64,000 bases of DNA from SYOC01 sp964441775. Lineage in GTDB: Bacteria; Desulfobacterota; Binatia; Bin18. The stretch spans positions 1 through 64,000 of the forward strand of contig CAYTVL010000028.1 in assembly GCA_964441775.1 (NCBI GenBank). Direction: 5' to 3'. The position numbers and the translations under genes were made by a program. Positions 25,872 to 34,993 of the stretch are shown here, one piece after another. Below the pieces are notes generated by a model. It was not told the DNA's origin. It was given only the letters and a program-made list of their open reading frames with translations, and ran no database searches. The first letter of the stretch is position 1, and each line of letters begins with the position of its first letter.

Positions 25872-26124
25872 GGGATTCCCTCCTCTGGTTCGGTAACGGT
25901 AGCGGTGTGCGTCTTTCTATCGCTTTGAGGTTGTTTACGCCAGCCTATCGTGCTCCGTTCAATGCTGAAGGGAGCCGATAACCTACGCCTAGCTTCCATC
26001 AAACGTCAGAGCTTTCTCTCTCGCTTTTCCCCATCGAGGTCGGTATTATTTTCAAGACGAATCGTCAACGAAGTGCTCGCTAATTTGTCTACACTAGTAA
26101 AATAGCGCAAAGGAGAACCCTTGC
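25872..26124. other. intergenic gap, divergent promoters expected
   Basis: This 253-base gap separates the LLM gene (minus) from the broken Uma2 gene (plus). AAAGGAG stands 12 bases before the Uma2 ATG. No repeat or structured element was recognised. Confidence 0.4.
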
Positions 26125-26886
26125 ATGCTCACGCAGCCAGACACCGTTCCTTCTGCTCCTCGTCGCTCTTCACCATCGCAGACAGGCGGAGGCGTCATTC
26201 TGCATGGAGTGAGCTGGGCCGCGTATGAGCAACTGCTTGCCGACTTGCAAGACAGTCACGCAGCGTATTTCGCTTATGATCGAGGAGTACTGGAAATTAT
26301 GGCGCCTTCCGCGGAACACGAAGAGTATAAAGACATGATTGCTCTTTTGATTAACGTGTTGGCCGAAGAGATGGCCATTGATCTACGGAGTTTCGGCTCA
26401 ACAACCTTTCGACGGAAAGACCTGCAACGAGGATTTGAACCGGATGCGTGCTTTTATATTCCGAACGAGATGCGCGTGAGGGGGGAAAAAAAGCTAGACC
26501 TCGCGGTTGATCCACCACCTGATCTGGTAGTCGAAATTGATATCATCAGTCTATCTCTCGATAAGCTGCCTATCTACGCACAGATCGGTGTCCCGGAAGT
26601 GTGGCGCTATGATGGTCTCCGGCTCTCTATCCTGGTGTTGGAGAATGGGGCTTAGGACTATAGGACAAAACCTCTCTGCGTCCGCCATATCGCTTGATAT
26701 GACAAAGAATTACGGAACTGCACTTGGGTTTTGTCTCAAGGTCCTTATCTTGAGCGTGACGAGAGCACGATGTTGCCGGGGTTACCAAGTCAAGAGCTTT
26801 CTCAGTTCATCGCGGACGGCCAGTCGCTGACGTGCACAGCCTGGCTCCGTCGTGTACGCGAGCGGATACGGCAGGAGAGAGATTGA
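26125..26886 (+). pseudogene. Uma2 family (DUF820) gene interrupted by a 90-bp mobile element
   Basis: The N-terminal 176 residues are a normal Uma2 protein (HGVSWAAYEQLLADL, GFEPDACFYIP, PDLVVEIDI, KLPIYAQIGVPEVWRYDG) up to LVLENGA. At 26652-26654 a miniature element begins and its first bases create the TAG stop at 26653. Downstream of the element the same frame continues as YLERDESTMLPGLPSQELSQ through RRVRERIRQERD to a TGA at 26884-26886, exactly the expected Uma2 C-terminal region. Removing the element plus one TTA copy (93 bp) restores a 222-residue ORF. The truncated form keeps the nuclease core residues and could still be made, lacking about 46 C-terminal residues. Confidence 0.88.
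26655..26744 (+). mobile_element. MITE-like element, copy A (90 bp), inside Uma2 gene
   Basis: Ends are GGACTATAGGACAAAACC and GGTTTTGTCTCAAGGTCC, an imperfect 18-bp terminal inverted repeat. TTA flanks both sides (26652-26654 and 26745-26747) as a target duplication. A CATATC-GCTT-GATATG palindrome lies in the middle. It is identical over all 90 bases to copy D at 56968. It has no coding capacity for a transposase. Confidence 0.88.
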
Positions 26887-26958
26887 TTTCTTTCGTATGC
26901 TTTACAACGAATAGCTTGAGCGGCGCACTGCTTTTGCGCGTCCACCTCGAAGCGTTTG

Positions 26959-27499
26959 TTAGAACTTGAAGTAAAGTTCTTCATCAATCTTCCCCTCAGG
27001 GCGAAAAATTGCGAGCTGCCCCGACTGACTCAAGATGAGCCACCCGCCGTATGGCGACGCCTCATTGTAGCCTTCTTTGAGACGGCTAAGGACTACGGGA
27101 CAAAACTCCTCCAGTCTGGCAAACCGTCAACGTGTCATTGCGAGGGGAGCGAAGCAATCTTTGCTTTAGGTTTTCGATTCTTGCGAGATTGCTTCGTCGT
27201 CTACGACTCCTCGCAATGACAGGCTCCTTGATTTCCGTTCGTGGGTTTTGTCTCAAAGTCCTAAGCTCTAAGCCAAAAGTTCCGCCGCTTGAGTACAGGA
27301 ACCCCCGGTTATTCCATTCTTCTTCGCTAAAGGCCTTTACCGCTTTAGAAGTGTCGACTTCAGAAGCCAACGCGTGATCTAGGGCATCCAGGAATTTCTT
27401 TCTGTTCTTCTTATTCCCAACGAAGCTCACATAGCGGTCCCGTTTCTCTTTAGTAACGATTCGTCGTATGAACAGCGTCACTGATTCGACAGCATCCAT
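26959..27499 (-). pseudogene. small hypothetical gene interrupted by a 172-bp mobile element
   Basis: Read on the minus strand, an ATG at 27499 starts a lysine-rich protein (MDAVESVTLFIRRIVTKEK, VGNKKNRKKFLDALDHAL, GFLYSSGGTFGLEL) which then runs into element copy B. Beyond the element the same protein continues as SRLKEGYNEASPYGGWLILS, QSGQLAIFRPEGKIDEELYF, KF and a TAA at 26959-26961. Deleting element plus one TAA (175 bp) gives an unbroken 121-residue ORF. No domain was recognised; the intact form would be a small, soluble, charged protein. It converges on the broken Uma2 gene. Confidence 0.82.
27090..27261 (-). mobile_element. MITE-like element, copy B (172 bp), inside a small hypothetical gene
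   Basis: Ends GGACTACGGGACAAAACT and GGTTTTGTCTCAAAGTCC match copies A, C and D. TAA flanks both sides (27087-27089 and 27262-27264). The interior differs from the 90-bp copies and holds a long palindrome, GTCATTGCGAGG...GCGAAGCAATC facing GATTGCTTCGTC...CCTCGCAATGAC, itself a dispersed repeat type. Confidence 0.85.
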
Positions 27500-27560
27500 T
27501 TTGTGAGCTCTAACTATAAATGAAATCTTTCCACTCCTCTTTGTCCAAGAGGAGCCACAA

Positions 27561-27628
27561 ACGCCCCCTTCGGAAAAGGGGGCGCGCGTAGCACAAGGGA
27601 ATTGAGGAGAGAGACTGGACCAGTCTCT
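27561..27628. terminator. two hairpins downstream of the deacylase gene
   Basis: GCCCCCTT-CGG-AAAAGGGGGC and, closer to the gene, AGAGACTG-GAC-CAGTCTCT (27610-27628) with TTTTGGTTT on the plus-strand side. The second stands about 20 bases past the stop of the minus-strand deacylase and probably ends its transcript, although the T-run favours the plus direction. Confidence 0.5.
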
Positions 27629-27646
27629 TTTGGTTTGGCTGAGCGA

Positions 27647-29338
27647 CTATGCGTCGTAACTGCGCAGCACTTGCCCCGGCAGTCCACCTTGATGCTGTCC
27701 ATCTTGGTACAGCACTTCACCGCCGACAATTGTTGCCTTGATGCCATCGGCGTAGGCCACGAACCGTTTCCCGCCGCCAGGCAGGTCGTGCACATACTCG
27801 GGTTCGTGTGCGTTGACGGTGTGCGGATCAAATATCACCAGATCAGCAGCCAGACCTTTGGCGATGCGGCCACGTTTCGGAATGCCAAACAGCCGCGCCG
27901 GGTCGGAGGTGAGTCGCCGCACAGCTTCTTCCAGACTCAAGGCTTGCCGCTCGCGCACCCAGCGCCCCAGCAGATACGTGGCGTAGGGCGCGTCACAGAG
28001 CATATCGACATGGGCCCCGCCGTCGGAGAGTCCGATCATGAAGCGAGGATCGGTGATGAGCCGCCGAATCCCTTCCGGCTCGTAGTTGAGCGCTTGAATG
28101 TCGAAAACTAGTTCGAGATTGTCGGCTAGCGCTGTGTCGAGAAATACATCGATTGGGTGTTTGCCTTGCTCTTTGGCCAGGTCGCCGATTGTCTTCTTGC
28201 TCTCGGCAATCGCCTTGACGGCGTCACTCTTCGCATCCAGCACGGTCATGCGGCCCCATTGCCCGGCGAAGATGCGGCGACGATCCATCTCTTCGCGGAA
28301 CGCTTGACGGAAGCCTGGGTCGCTGTAGATCTTGATCTGCTCTTCCAGGGTTTTGTTAAACACCGTGTGCCACGTGGTAAAAACGGCGAAAATAAACGGA
28401 TTGCGCATGTTGAACTGAATACGCAGCGGTCGGCACGATACCTGCGGCACCGACTTATCCCAGCCGAGGATCGACTGCACTTTTTCCACCACGCCGAGGT
28501 AGGAGTCCGGCCTGCCTGGGCGGTTGAACAGGGCCAACCATGTAACGGGGCGGGTGCTCTCATGCACCAGGAACTCCAGCAGGTCGTACTCGTCGTCCGC
28601 CATGTGTCCCGGGGTCTGAGCAGAAAGCGCCAGTTCAATTGCTCCACGCCCAGCCTCACGCAACACCTGGCAAAACGCTTTGAGTTCATCGCGGCTGGCG
28701 TTGCGACAGGCCAGTGGGCGGCCTTGATAGCCAATGTGATTGTTGAGGATCGTGGTGGTGAAGCCAAACGCGCCGGCGTTGATCGCATCACGCAGAAGCT
28801 GTTGCATGCGGGTAATTTCTTCGGCATTCGCCGCCCGTTCAAAAGACTCTTCGCCCATGACGTAATGCCGCAGCGGCGTGAGCGCTGCAAGTGACGCGAC
28901 ATTGATGCCGATGCCGCGCTTTTGGATAGCGTCGAGATATTCGGCGTGGCTCTCCCACTGCCAGTTGATGCCTTGCTGCATCACTTCAAAAGGAATCGCT
29001 TCAACATTGACAAGGTCCCACATGAGTATGTCGCGCAATTCGCGCCGGACCGGGGCCACGCCTACACCGCAGTTGCCCATGACCACGGTGGTGATGCCAT
29101 GCCAAGACGAGCAGGTAATCAGCGGGTCCCAGGCCACTTGGGCATCGTAGTGGGTGTGAGGATCGATGAACCCTGGCGCGACCACCATGCCATCAGCGTT
29201 GATTTTTTTCTTTGCGTCGGCGCCGGTCCCCTTCCCGACGGAGACAATCGCGCCGTTCTCCACGGCCACGTCGCCGTAGCGGCTGGGTCCGCCCGTGCCA
29301 TCCACAATGCGAGCATTGGTAATGAGTAAATCATACAT
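27647..29338 (-). CDS. N-acyl-D-amino-acid deacylase family amidohydrolase
   Basis: A 563-residue amidohydrolase-superfamily enzyme of the D-aminoacylase type. The N-terminus (YDLLITNARIVDGTGGP) forms the small beta domain; metal and catalytic motifs follow: PGFIDPHTHYDAQ, VVMGNCGVGVAP (the Cys ligand typical of D-aminoacylases) and IGLSDGGAHVDM (the catalytic Asp region). The C-terminus closes the beta domain (KGLAADLVIFDPHTVNA). Zinc-dependent hydrolysis of N-acyl-D-amino acids or related amides is expected; many homologues in uncultured bacteria have unknown substrates. An AGGAGGGC-like site precedes the ATG. It is followed by possible terminator hairpins. Confidence 0.92.
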   Translation of the reverse strand: MYDLLITNARIVDGTGGPSRYGDVAVENGAIVSVGKGTGADAKKKINADGMVVAPGFIDPHTHYDAQVAWDPLITCSSWHGITTVVMGNCGVGVAPVRRELRDILMWDLVNVEAIPFEVMQQGINWQWESHAEYLDAIQKRGIGINVASLAALTPLRHYVMGEESFERAANAEEITRMQQLLRDAINAGAFGFTTTILNNHIGYQGRPLACRNASRDELKAFCQVLREAGRGAIELALSAQTPGHMADDEYDLLEFLVHESTRPVTWLALFNRPGRPDSYLGVVEKVQSILGWDKSVPQVSCRPLRIQFNMRNPFIFAVFTTWHTVFNKTLEEQIKIYSDPGFRQAFREEMDRRRIFAGQWGRMTVLDAKSDAVKAIAESKKTIGDLAKEQGKHPIDVFLDTALADNLELVFDIQALNYEPEGIRRLITDPRFMIGLSDGGAHVDMLCDAPYATYLLGRWVRERQALSLEEAVRRLTSDPARLFGIPKRGRIAKGLAADLVIFDPHTVNAHEPEYVHDLPGGGKRFVAYADGIKATIVGGEVLYQDGQHQGGLPGQVLRSYDA

Positions 29339-29402
29339 CAGATGCCCTCCTTCTCTCTTGAAGAATGGTTAGCAAAAAAATAGGAGATGTGGTAGCTCTT
29401 CC

Positions 29403-30815
29403 TTAGGTCTCTTCATCACGCTCTTTGCGGCGCGCGCGAAAACTCAATTTGACCGGCGTGCCCTGGAGATCAAACGTTTCACGAAGTTGATTTTCCAAAT
29501 ATCGCCTGTACGAGGTCTGAATGCCTTCCGGAACGCTGGTGAAAATCGCAATGGTTGGCGGCTTGGCGGCGACCTGCGTGGCGTAGAACAGCCGCGGTTG
29601 CCGGCCTTTGTAACTGGGCGGTGGGTTACGCTGCGTCCATTCTTGGAGATATCGGTTGAGTGTGGCCGTCGGTATTTGCAGCGTATGGGCGTGAGCGACT
29701 CGTTCAATCGCTGGGAGAATTTTGTTGACTTGGGCGCCGGTGCGCGCCGAGACGAAGAGCACGGGCAGCGGTTTTGTCACCGGAAAAAAGTCGTGCAGGT
29801 CGCTGAGATAGCGTCCTTGATTTTTCTTCTCCGCCGGTACGGCGTCCCATTTATTGATCACCAGGATCAGGCCCCGCCCGCGCTCCCATGCATGCTGCGC
29901 AAGACGTGAATCTTGGTCGGCCATTCCTTCCACCGCGTCGATGACCAACAGGCCAATCTCCGCGCGCTCAAGGGATTTCAACGCAATCAATACGCTGGCC
30001 TGCTCGATTCGCTCATGAATACGGCTCCGGCGGCGCGCACCCGCCGTATCGACTAGCAGCAGCGGCTTCCCTTGCCATTCGACCAAGCTATCGATGGCGT
30101 CTCGGGTGGTGCCTGGAACCTCATCGACGATAGACCGTTCAAAACCGACAAGACGATTGAGTAAAGAAGATTTACCGACGTTTGGACGACCCACAATGGC
30201 GACCTGAAGCGGCTCCTCAGCCTCCGTAGCTTCCTTTTCCTGGAATGTGCTGGTGGCTGTAGCCTCTAGCGGAAATGCTTCGATCACCGCATCCAGCAAG
30301 TCGCTTACCCCACGACCATGCGCCGCAGAGATCGGAAACAGCGAGTCGAGGCCGAGGGAGAAAAATTCTCCAGCCGCAAGTTCTTGCTTCTCTCCATCTA
30401 CTTTATTCACAGCAAAGAACACTGGCTTGCGACTACGGCGTAACAAATCGACCGCTTCGGTGTCAGCGGTGTTTACTCCTTCCTTGCCGTCGAACAAAAA
30501 GATCACCACGTCTGCTTCCGAGATCGCCAAGCGGGTTTGTTCCTGAACGTAGCCGACGACGCCGGTTGTTTCTGTAAAGTCGATGCCGCCGGTGTCAACC
30601 AGCAAGAATGGATAGTCCTGCCATTTGGCCGGCGCGAAATTGCGATCGCGGGTGACGCCCGGCGTGTCATCCACCACGGCCTTTTTCTGGCGAATCAGAC
30701 GGTTAAATAATGTGGACTTGCCGGCGTTGGGGCGGCCCACGATGGCGACGACCGGCAGAGGGCGGAGTGGTGAGGTGGGCGCGATCAGCGCTTGCGGCTG
30801 AGCTTCCTGTTGCAT
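29403..30815 (-). CDS. der: ribosome-assembly GTPase Der (EngA)
   Basis: A 470-residue double-GTPase protein required for 50S subunit maturation. The first G domain has GRPNAGKSTLFNRL, DTPGVTRD, DTGG and NKVD; the second has GRPNVGKSSLLNRL, PGTTRD, DTAGARR and NKWD. The C-terminal KH-like domain (YRRYLENQLRETFDLQGTPV) ends the protein. An N-terminal extension of about 22 residues rich in Ala/Pro precedes the first strand. It is divergent from the nitrilase-like gene with under 100 bases between the starts, so the two promoters share that gap. Confidence 0.97.
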   Translation of the reverse strand: MQQEAQPQALIAPTSPLRPLPVVAIVGRPNAGKSTLFNRLIRQKKAVVDDTPGVTRDRNFAPAKWQDYPFLLVDTGGIDFTETTGVVGYVQEQTRLAISEADVVIFLFDGKEGVNTADTEAVDLLRRSRKPVFFAVNKVDGEKQELAAGEFFSLGLDSLFPISAAHGRGVSDLLDAVIEAFPLEATATSTFQEKEATEAEEPLQVAIVGRPNVGKSSLLNRLVGFERSIVDEVPGTTRDAIDSLVEWQGKPLLLVDTAGARRRSRIHERIEQASVLIALKSLERAEIGLLVIDAVEGMADQDSRLAQHAWERGRGLILVINKWDAVPAEKKNQGRYLSDLHDFFPVTKPLPVLFVSARTGAQVNKILPAIERVAHAHTLQIPTATLNRYLQEWTQRNPPPSYKGRQPRLFYATQVAAKPPTIAIFTSVPEGIQTSYRRYLENQLRETFDLQGTPVKLSFRARRKERDEET

Positions 30816-30913
30816 ACTCAGCTATATATAGCGAGTTTTCCCGCGCTTTTCCTCCCCCAGGCCGACGTGCTATCGTCCGCGCCACAGATTCGGGAGGCAA
30901 AGGAGAGGGAGCG

Positions 30914-32050
30914 ATGGCAAAAGCAGTTGAATCCTATACCGCCGTGGGGATTTCTCCGACCGTGCGCGGGGTGTTAAAACGCGAACACATTCTCACCAAC
31001 ATTGCACATCTTCACGAAGTGTGCGCGGCGGCTTGTTGGCTCTCTAGTTTGGACCTGCCGGTGCGTCTCATCGTGATTCCGGAAGGCGCACTGCAAGGAT
31101 TCACCGATGAAGTGTTTGACTGGGATCATCGCCAATACGCCGAGGAGATCGCCATTGATATTCCCGGGCCAGAGACCGAGCAGTTGGGAAAAATCGCTCG
31201 TGAGTTTCAGTGCTACCTTGTCGCAACAGCGAAGGCGCATGAGCCTGAATTCCCCGGATTGTTTTTTAACGTGGTGTTCCTGCTTTCACCGCAAGGGAAG
31301 GTGATCCTCAAACATCGGAAAAATTCACCGCTCTTTCCGGTGGAACATTCGGTGTGTCCGCACGACGTGTGGGAGAAGTGGATTGAGATTCACGGACGTT
31401 CGCTCGACGCCTTCTTTCCCGTTGCGGATACCGAGATTGGCAAGATCGGGCTGTGCATGGCGAACGAAGGTTCGTATCCAGAGTTGATCCGCGGCCTCGC
31501 CATGAATGGCGCCGAGGTGATCTGCCGCCCCGCGTATCCAGAGCCGCACGTCGGCAACGGTGCCTGGGAAATTCAAAATCGTGCGCGCGCGCTCGACAAT
31601 ACCTGCTACGTCGTGGCGCCCAATTTAGGGACGTATTACTTATTGCCGGAATCTCCGTTGCCGGTGGACACGTTCGGTGGGCAGTCGATGATTGTGGATT
31701 TCAAAGGGCGGCTCGTTTCTCGACATGACTATGGTTCAGGATCGTCGTACTGTGGCGGCGTCATTGATATCGAAGCCCTGCGCGAGTTTCGTGCTCGCTC
31801 GCCGCTAATGAATTGGATGAAAGATTTGCGGATGGAAGTCTTATCTCTCATTTACGAACAGCCTGTGTATCCGAAAAACCTGTGGCTTGAGCGAACGCCG
31901 ATGCGGCACGCGGAGTACAAAACGGCGGTGATCGAGCGGCAGATTCGTTTGATGCAAGAGCGGGGGATCTTTACGCCGCCTGCGAGAGGCGAACAGGAAA
32001 AATCACAAAGAGTGAAAGCCGCGAAGAAACGAAGACGCGGAACACGCTAA
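30914..32050 (+). CDS. carbon-nitrogen hydrolase (nitrilase superfamily)
   Basis: A 378-residue nitrilase-superfamily amidase or carbamoylase. The catalytic triad can be placed: Glu in VIPEGALQGF, Lys in LKHRKNSPLF and Cys in IGLCMANEGSYPE. RPAYPEPHVGNGAWEIQNRARALDN and GGQSMIVDFKGRLVS are further family strands. The region between Lys and Cys is longer than in typical amidases (WEKWIEIHGRSLDAFFPVAD), as in formamidase-like branches. AGGAGAGGG lies just before the ATG. The last 20 residues are very basic (KSQRVKAAKKRRRGTR). The substrate cannot be inferred. Confidence 0.88.
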   Translation: MAKAVESYTAVGISPTVRGVLKREHILTNIAHLHEVCAAACWLSSLDLPVRLIVIPEGALQGFTDEVFDWDHRQYAEEIAIDIPGPETEQLGKIAREFQCYLVATAKAHEPEFPGLFFNVVFLLSPQGKVILKHRKNSPLFPVEHSVCPHDVWEKWIEIHGRSLDAFFPVADTEIGKIGLCMANEGSYPELIRGLAMNGAEVICRPAYPEPHVGNGAWEIQNRARALDNTCYVVAPNLGTYYLLPESPLPVDTFGGQSMIVDFKGRLVSRHDYGSGSSYCGGVIDIEALREFRARSPLMNWMKDLRMEVLSLIYEQPVYPKNLWLERTPMRHAEYKTAVIERQIRLMQERGIFTPPARGEQEKSQRVKAAKKRRRGTR

Positions 32051-32095
32051 CCGCCCCGAGGAAGAACGAATAAGACGAAAACGAAAAGACAAAAA

Positions 32096-32692
32096 CTATT
32101 CAATAATGGCGAGCACCTCGCGTGATTGGACGCCGAAGTGGCGACAGTGACTCACCGTCGGAAGAAAAATGTCAAGTCGTTTTCCTTTGATACGTCCACC
32201 GACGTCTTCGGCGATGCGTTCGCCGAGGCCTGGAATATACAGTTTAGTGCCGAGAGGAATGATTCTCGGGTCCACAGCGATGGTGCGGCCTGGTTGAGGA
32301 AGGGTTCCCGTGGCGGTCTTTGTCGCCGCATGCGGGTGTTGGTGCGTGTAGGCGCGCATCGTGAACGTGCCCAGTGGCAACATATCAGCCGTCTGTGTGT
32401 GAAGCAGATGACTGTAACGATGTTCCATATGGATGGAAGAATAGTTCCTCATCGCTTTCTTTTTGGTGAAGAGGCGTTGCACTTTCTGTTTGACTAACAG
32501 CGTTTGCGGTTTCTTTCTTTGTGAAGGCGCGCTCTTTTTACAGGAGACTGCAGGTTGGACCACAGGAAAGCGAAGCTTCGGGGCCAGCCTGGAAGAAAGA
32601 ACATGCGGCTGACTAGCGAAAAGAAAACTTGGAAACATCGCGCTAATGAGCACACTCCGTCCCGCGAATGCAATAGCACTTTTTGTGAACAT
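32096..32692 (-). CDS. secreted 3D-domain protein, putative peptidoglycan lytic enzyme
   Basis: A 198-residue protein with an N-terminal signal-like segment (MFTKSAIAFAGRSVLISAMF), a basic linker rich in Lys/Gln/Pro, and a C-terminal 3D domain, named for its three aspartates: IAVDPRIIPLGTKLYIPG, AEDVGGRIKGKRLDIFLP. The fold is a double-psi barrel shared with MltA and resuscitation-type muralytic proteins, so action on peptidoglycan is likely. The open frame extends 24 codons further upstream, but the ATG at 32692 places the hydrophobic signal at the N-terminus and follows AGGTGG. The preceding 'TATGTLPQPGRT' motif is usual for this family. Confidence 0.85.
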   Translation of the reverse strand: MFTKSAIAFAGRSVLISAMFPSFLFASQPHVLSSRLAPKLRFPVVQPAVSCKKSAPSQRKKPQTLLVKQKVQRLFTKKKAMRNYSSIHMEHRYSHLLHTQTADMLPLGTFTMRAYTHQHPHAATKTATGTLPQPGRTIAVDPRIIPLGTKLYIPGLGERIAEDVGGRIKGKRLDIFLPTVSHCRHFGVQSREVLAIIE

Positions 32693-33133
32693 ACCGCCAC
32701 CTGTCATGACCACCCAAGATCGCGAAGGCCCGAACTGGGTATCCGGCCTCACCGCTCCTGTCAAGGGCGCTGGAAGGGTAAGATGTCAGCAAACATCGTG
32801 CCGTATTTGCGCTGTCTCATGAAAAAATACGCGTTGGAGCAGCACTGTTGTTGAGCGCTGTTCTTGTCAAGCCCAGAGAAGTTGTATTCTTTGTGAAGAC
32901 AGGTTATCACTTCATGTGAGAGTTTATTTTTTCGACGAAGGATAACAATGTTAATGTGTTTTATAATCTGTCAACAAATTGGAATGTCTTGTCGATTTTT
33001 GGCGACCTGGCCGCTTAGCTTCAGCACTGTTTACGGTCAAGGGCTTGGCGCCTGAAGGAGGCCGTCTCTCTCCTCTGTGATGAATAAACTGGAGCTTGAT
33101 GGCGTCATTACTTCGTAGATGGAGGTGATCAGC
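32693..33133. other. 441-base gap without a gene
   Basis: Contains the divergent promoter regions of the 3D-domain gene and the secreted protein at 33134. A TATAAT hexamer at 32962-32967 is a candidate -10 box for the plus-strand gene, but no good -35 is at the right distance. The last 130 bases are GC-richer and could hold a leader structure (GGCGCCTGAAGGAGGCC); no known riboswitch was recognised. Confidence 0.4.
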
Positions 33134-33604
33134 ATGGTGAAAAAAACACTCACGATCAATGTTCTTGCCTTACTGTTTCTTATAGGTTATCAGGCTCCGG
33201 CCTGGGCGCAGGGCAGTTCGGGCATTACCTCCTTTGGCGGAGAATCGCGCGGGATAACCAAGGTCAAGGGAAGAATTCTCTGCACGACGTGTTCGCTGAA
33301 AGAAGCAAGTGCAGCGAATCCTGATCTCCAATCGAAACTCTACGAATTTACCAATGGAGCGCAGCGGGCCGTTTTCCAACTGGTGGGGTTAAACGAGGTT
33401 GGCGGCAGACAAGACCTCAACGAAGTTGCTCGGTGGCAAGCAATTGTCGGCTTACGCAAACAGTTGCCAGTACGGATGCGAGAAGCGCTGTGGAAACAGT
33501 TGGTTGCTGAAGAAAACTTGCGGAGAGAAGTGGAACTGACGAGTTTATTGCGGAGCACTGGCGTCCTTGATGTTGGCGAGCTGACTTTTCTTACTGCTGA
33601 ATAG
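33134..33604 (+). CDS. secreted protein of unknown function with a CxxC motif
   Basis: A 156-residue exported protein. A clear signal peptide (VKKTLTINVLALLFLIGYQA, cleaved after PAWAQ-like sequence) is followed by GSSGITSFGGESRGITKVKG and a short CTTC motif in RILCTTCSL that could form a disulfide, bind metal or bind haem (no CxxCH, so not a c-type site). The rest is helical and charged (LRKQLPVRMREALWKQLVAEE). A textbook GGAGGTGA precedes the ATG at 33134, 5 bases away, so expression should be strong. No family was recognised. Confidence 0.7.
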   Translation: MVKKTLTINVLALLFLIGYQAPAWAQGSSGITSFGGESRGITKVKGRILCTTCSLKEASAANPDLQSKLYEFTNGAQRAVFQLVGLNEVGGRQDLNEVARWQAIVGLRKQLPVRMREALWKQLVAEENLRREVELTSLLRSTGVLDVGELTFLTAE

Positions 33605-33729
33605 TGAGAGTCTGCCATTGACTTCTTGCCGAGCAGTTTCACTTCCAAAGCGCTTTGTCATGTCTCCGACGTGAGCATTGCTCTTACGTGTGTTAACATA
33701 GACTGATTTTCTGGAACGAGGAGAGAGAC

Positions 33730-34974
33730 ATGGCGGAGAATGCGTATGTAAGCGCCCTCCATCAGTATGATAAAGCGGTGACCTATTTGGACCTCAAACC
33801 TGGCCTCGTCGACTATTTGCGAGTCCCGAAACGTGAACTGACCGTCAATTTTCCGGTGGAGATGGATGACGATTCCGTCCGTGTCTTCACCGGTTATCGT
33901 GTGCATCACAATACGGCGCTGGGGGCGACGAAAGGCGGCATTCGCTATCATCCAGGCGTAACGCTTGATGAAGTGCGAGCGTTGGCGATGTGGATGACCT
34001 GGAAGTGCGCCGTCGTTGGTCTTCCTTACGGAGGAGCCAAGGGCGGCGTGATTTGTGAGCCCAAAACGTTATCGATGCGCGAATTGGAGAATCTCACTCG
34101 GCGTTACGCTACCGAAATCGGCGTCTTAATGAATCCGCAGGGCGATATCCCGGCTCCGGATCTTGGCACTGGGGAACGAGAAATGGCCTGGATCATGGAT
34201 ACATACTCGATGCACCATGGGTATTCCGTGCCTGCGGTGGTGACGGGAAAACCGCTGGCGATTGGCGGCTCGTTGGGGCGGAGCGAGGCAACCGGGCGAG
34301 GAGTGATGGTGACGGCGATTGAAGCGCTCAAATATCAACATCTGGAGATCGAGGGCGCTCGAATCGTGGTTCAGGGGTTCGGTAAAGTCGGCGGTCCAGC
34401 CGCGTATTTGACCGAAGAGCGGGGCGCGAAAATTATCGCGGTGAGCGATGTCCAAGGCGGTATTTACAATGCCAAGGGGCTCGACGCCCGTGGGTTATGG
34501 ACCTACGCCGCTGTTCATGGCTCCGTGGCCGGCTACTCAGAGGGAGAGCCGATCTCGAACGCCGATTTGTTAACTCTTGAATGTGAAGTCCTGATGCCGT
34601 GCGCGATGGAAAATCAAATTACCGCAGCGAACGCCGGGCGGGTGCGAGCGAAAATTATTGCCGAGGGCGCCAATGGTCCATTAACGCCGGAGGCGGATGA
34701 GATTCTCCTTGAGAAAGGGGTTTTCATTATCCCCGATATCCTCTGTAACGCTGGCGGCGTGACGGTGTCCTATTTTGAGTGGGTGCAGGACTTGCAATCG
34801 TTTTTCTGGGGCGAGGAGGAAATCAACGAGCGCTTGCGCCGTATTATGGTGCGCAGTTTTAATCAGGTGCTGCGTGTAGCCGACGAGAAGAGAGTGGATC
34901 TTCGCACGGCGGCGCAAATTTACGCCATTCAGCGCGTCGCCGAAGCCATGCTCATTCGCGGAATTTATCCGTAA
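33730..34974 (+). CDS. gdhA: glutamate dehydrogenase (Glu/Leu/Phe/Val family)
   Basis: A 414-residue oxidoreductase interconverting glutamate and 2-oxoglutarate plus ammonia. The N-terminal dimerisation domain carries GYRVHHNTALGATKGGIRYHP and the catalytic-Lys loop LPYGGAKGGV; the C-terminal Rossmann domain has VVQGFGKVGGPAA and IIAEGANGPLTPEAD. The length is that of hexameric class I catabolic-type enzymes of about 415-420 residues. GAGGAGAG lies before the ATG. It is a single gene with a symmetrical hairpin behind it. Confidence 0.93.
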   Translation: MAENAYVSALHQYDKAVTYLDLKPGLVDYLRVPKRELTVNFPVEMDDDSVRVFTGYRVHHNTALGATKGGIRYHPGVTLDEVRALAMWMTWKCAVVGLPYGGAKGGVICEPKTLSMRELENLTRRYATEIGVLMNPQGDIPAPDLGTGEREMAWIMDTYSMHHGYSVPAVVTGKPLAIGGSLGRSEATGRGVMVTAIEALKYQHLEIEGARIVVQGFGKVGGPAAYLTEERGAKIIAVSDVQGGIYNAKGLDARGLWTYAAVHGSVAGYSEGEPISNADLLTLECEVLMPCAMENQITAANAGRVRAKIIAEGANGPLTPEADEILLEKGVFIIPDILCNAGGVTVSYFEWVQDLQSFFWGEEEINERLRRIMVRSFNQVLRVADEKRVDLRTAAQIYAIQRVAEAMLIRGIYP

Positions 34975-34993
34975 TAGGGCAGGGTCACTCTAC

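Noticed and set aside
28157..28894. 245-residue ORF on the plus strand opposite the deacylase
   Set aside because: It lies wholly inside a well-conserved gene on the other strand and has no recognisable domain or ribosome site; it is a high-GC shadow frame.
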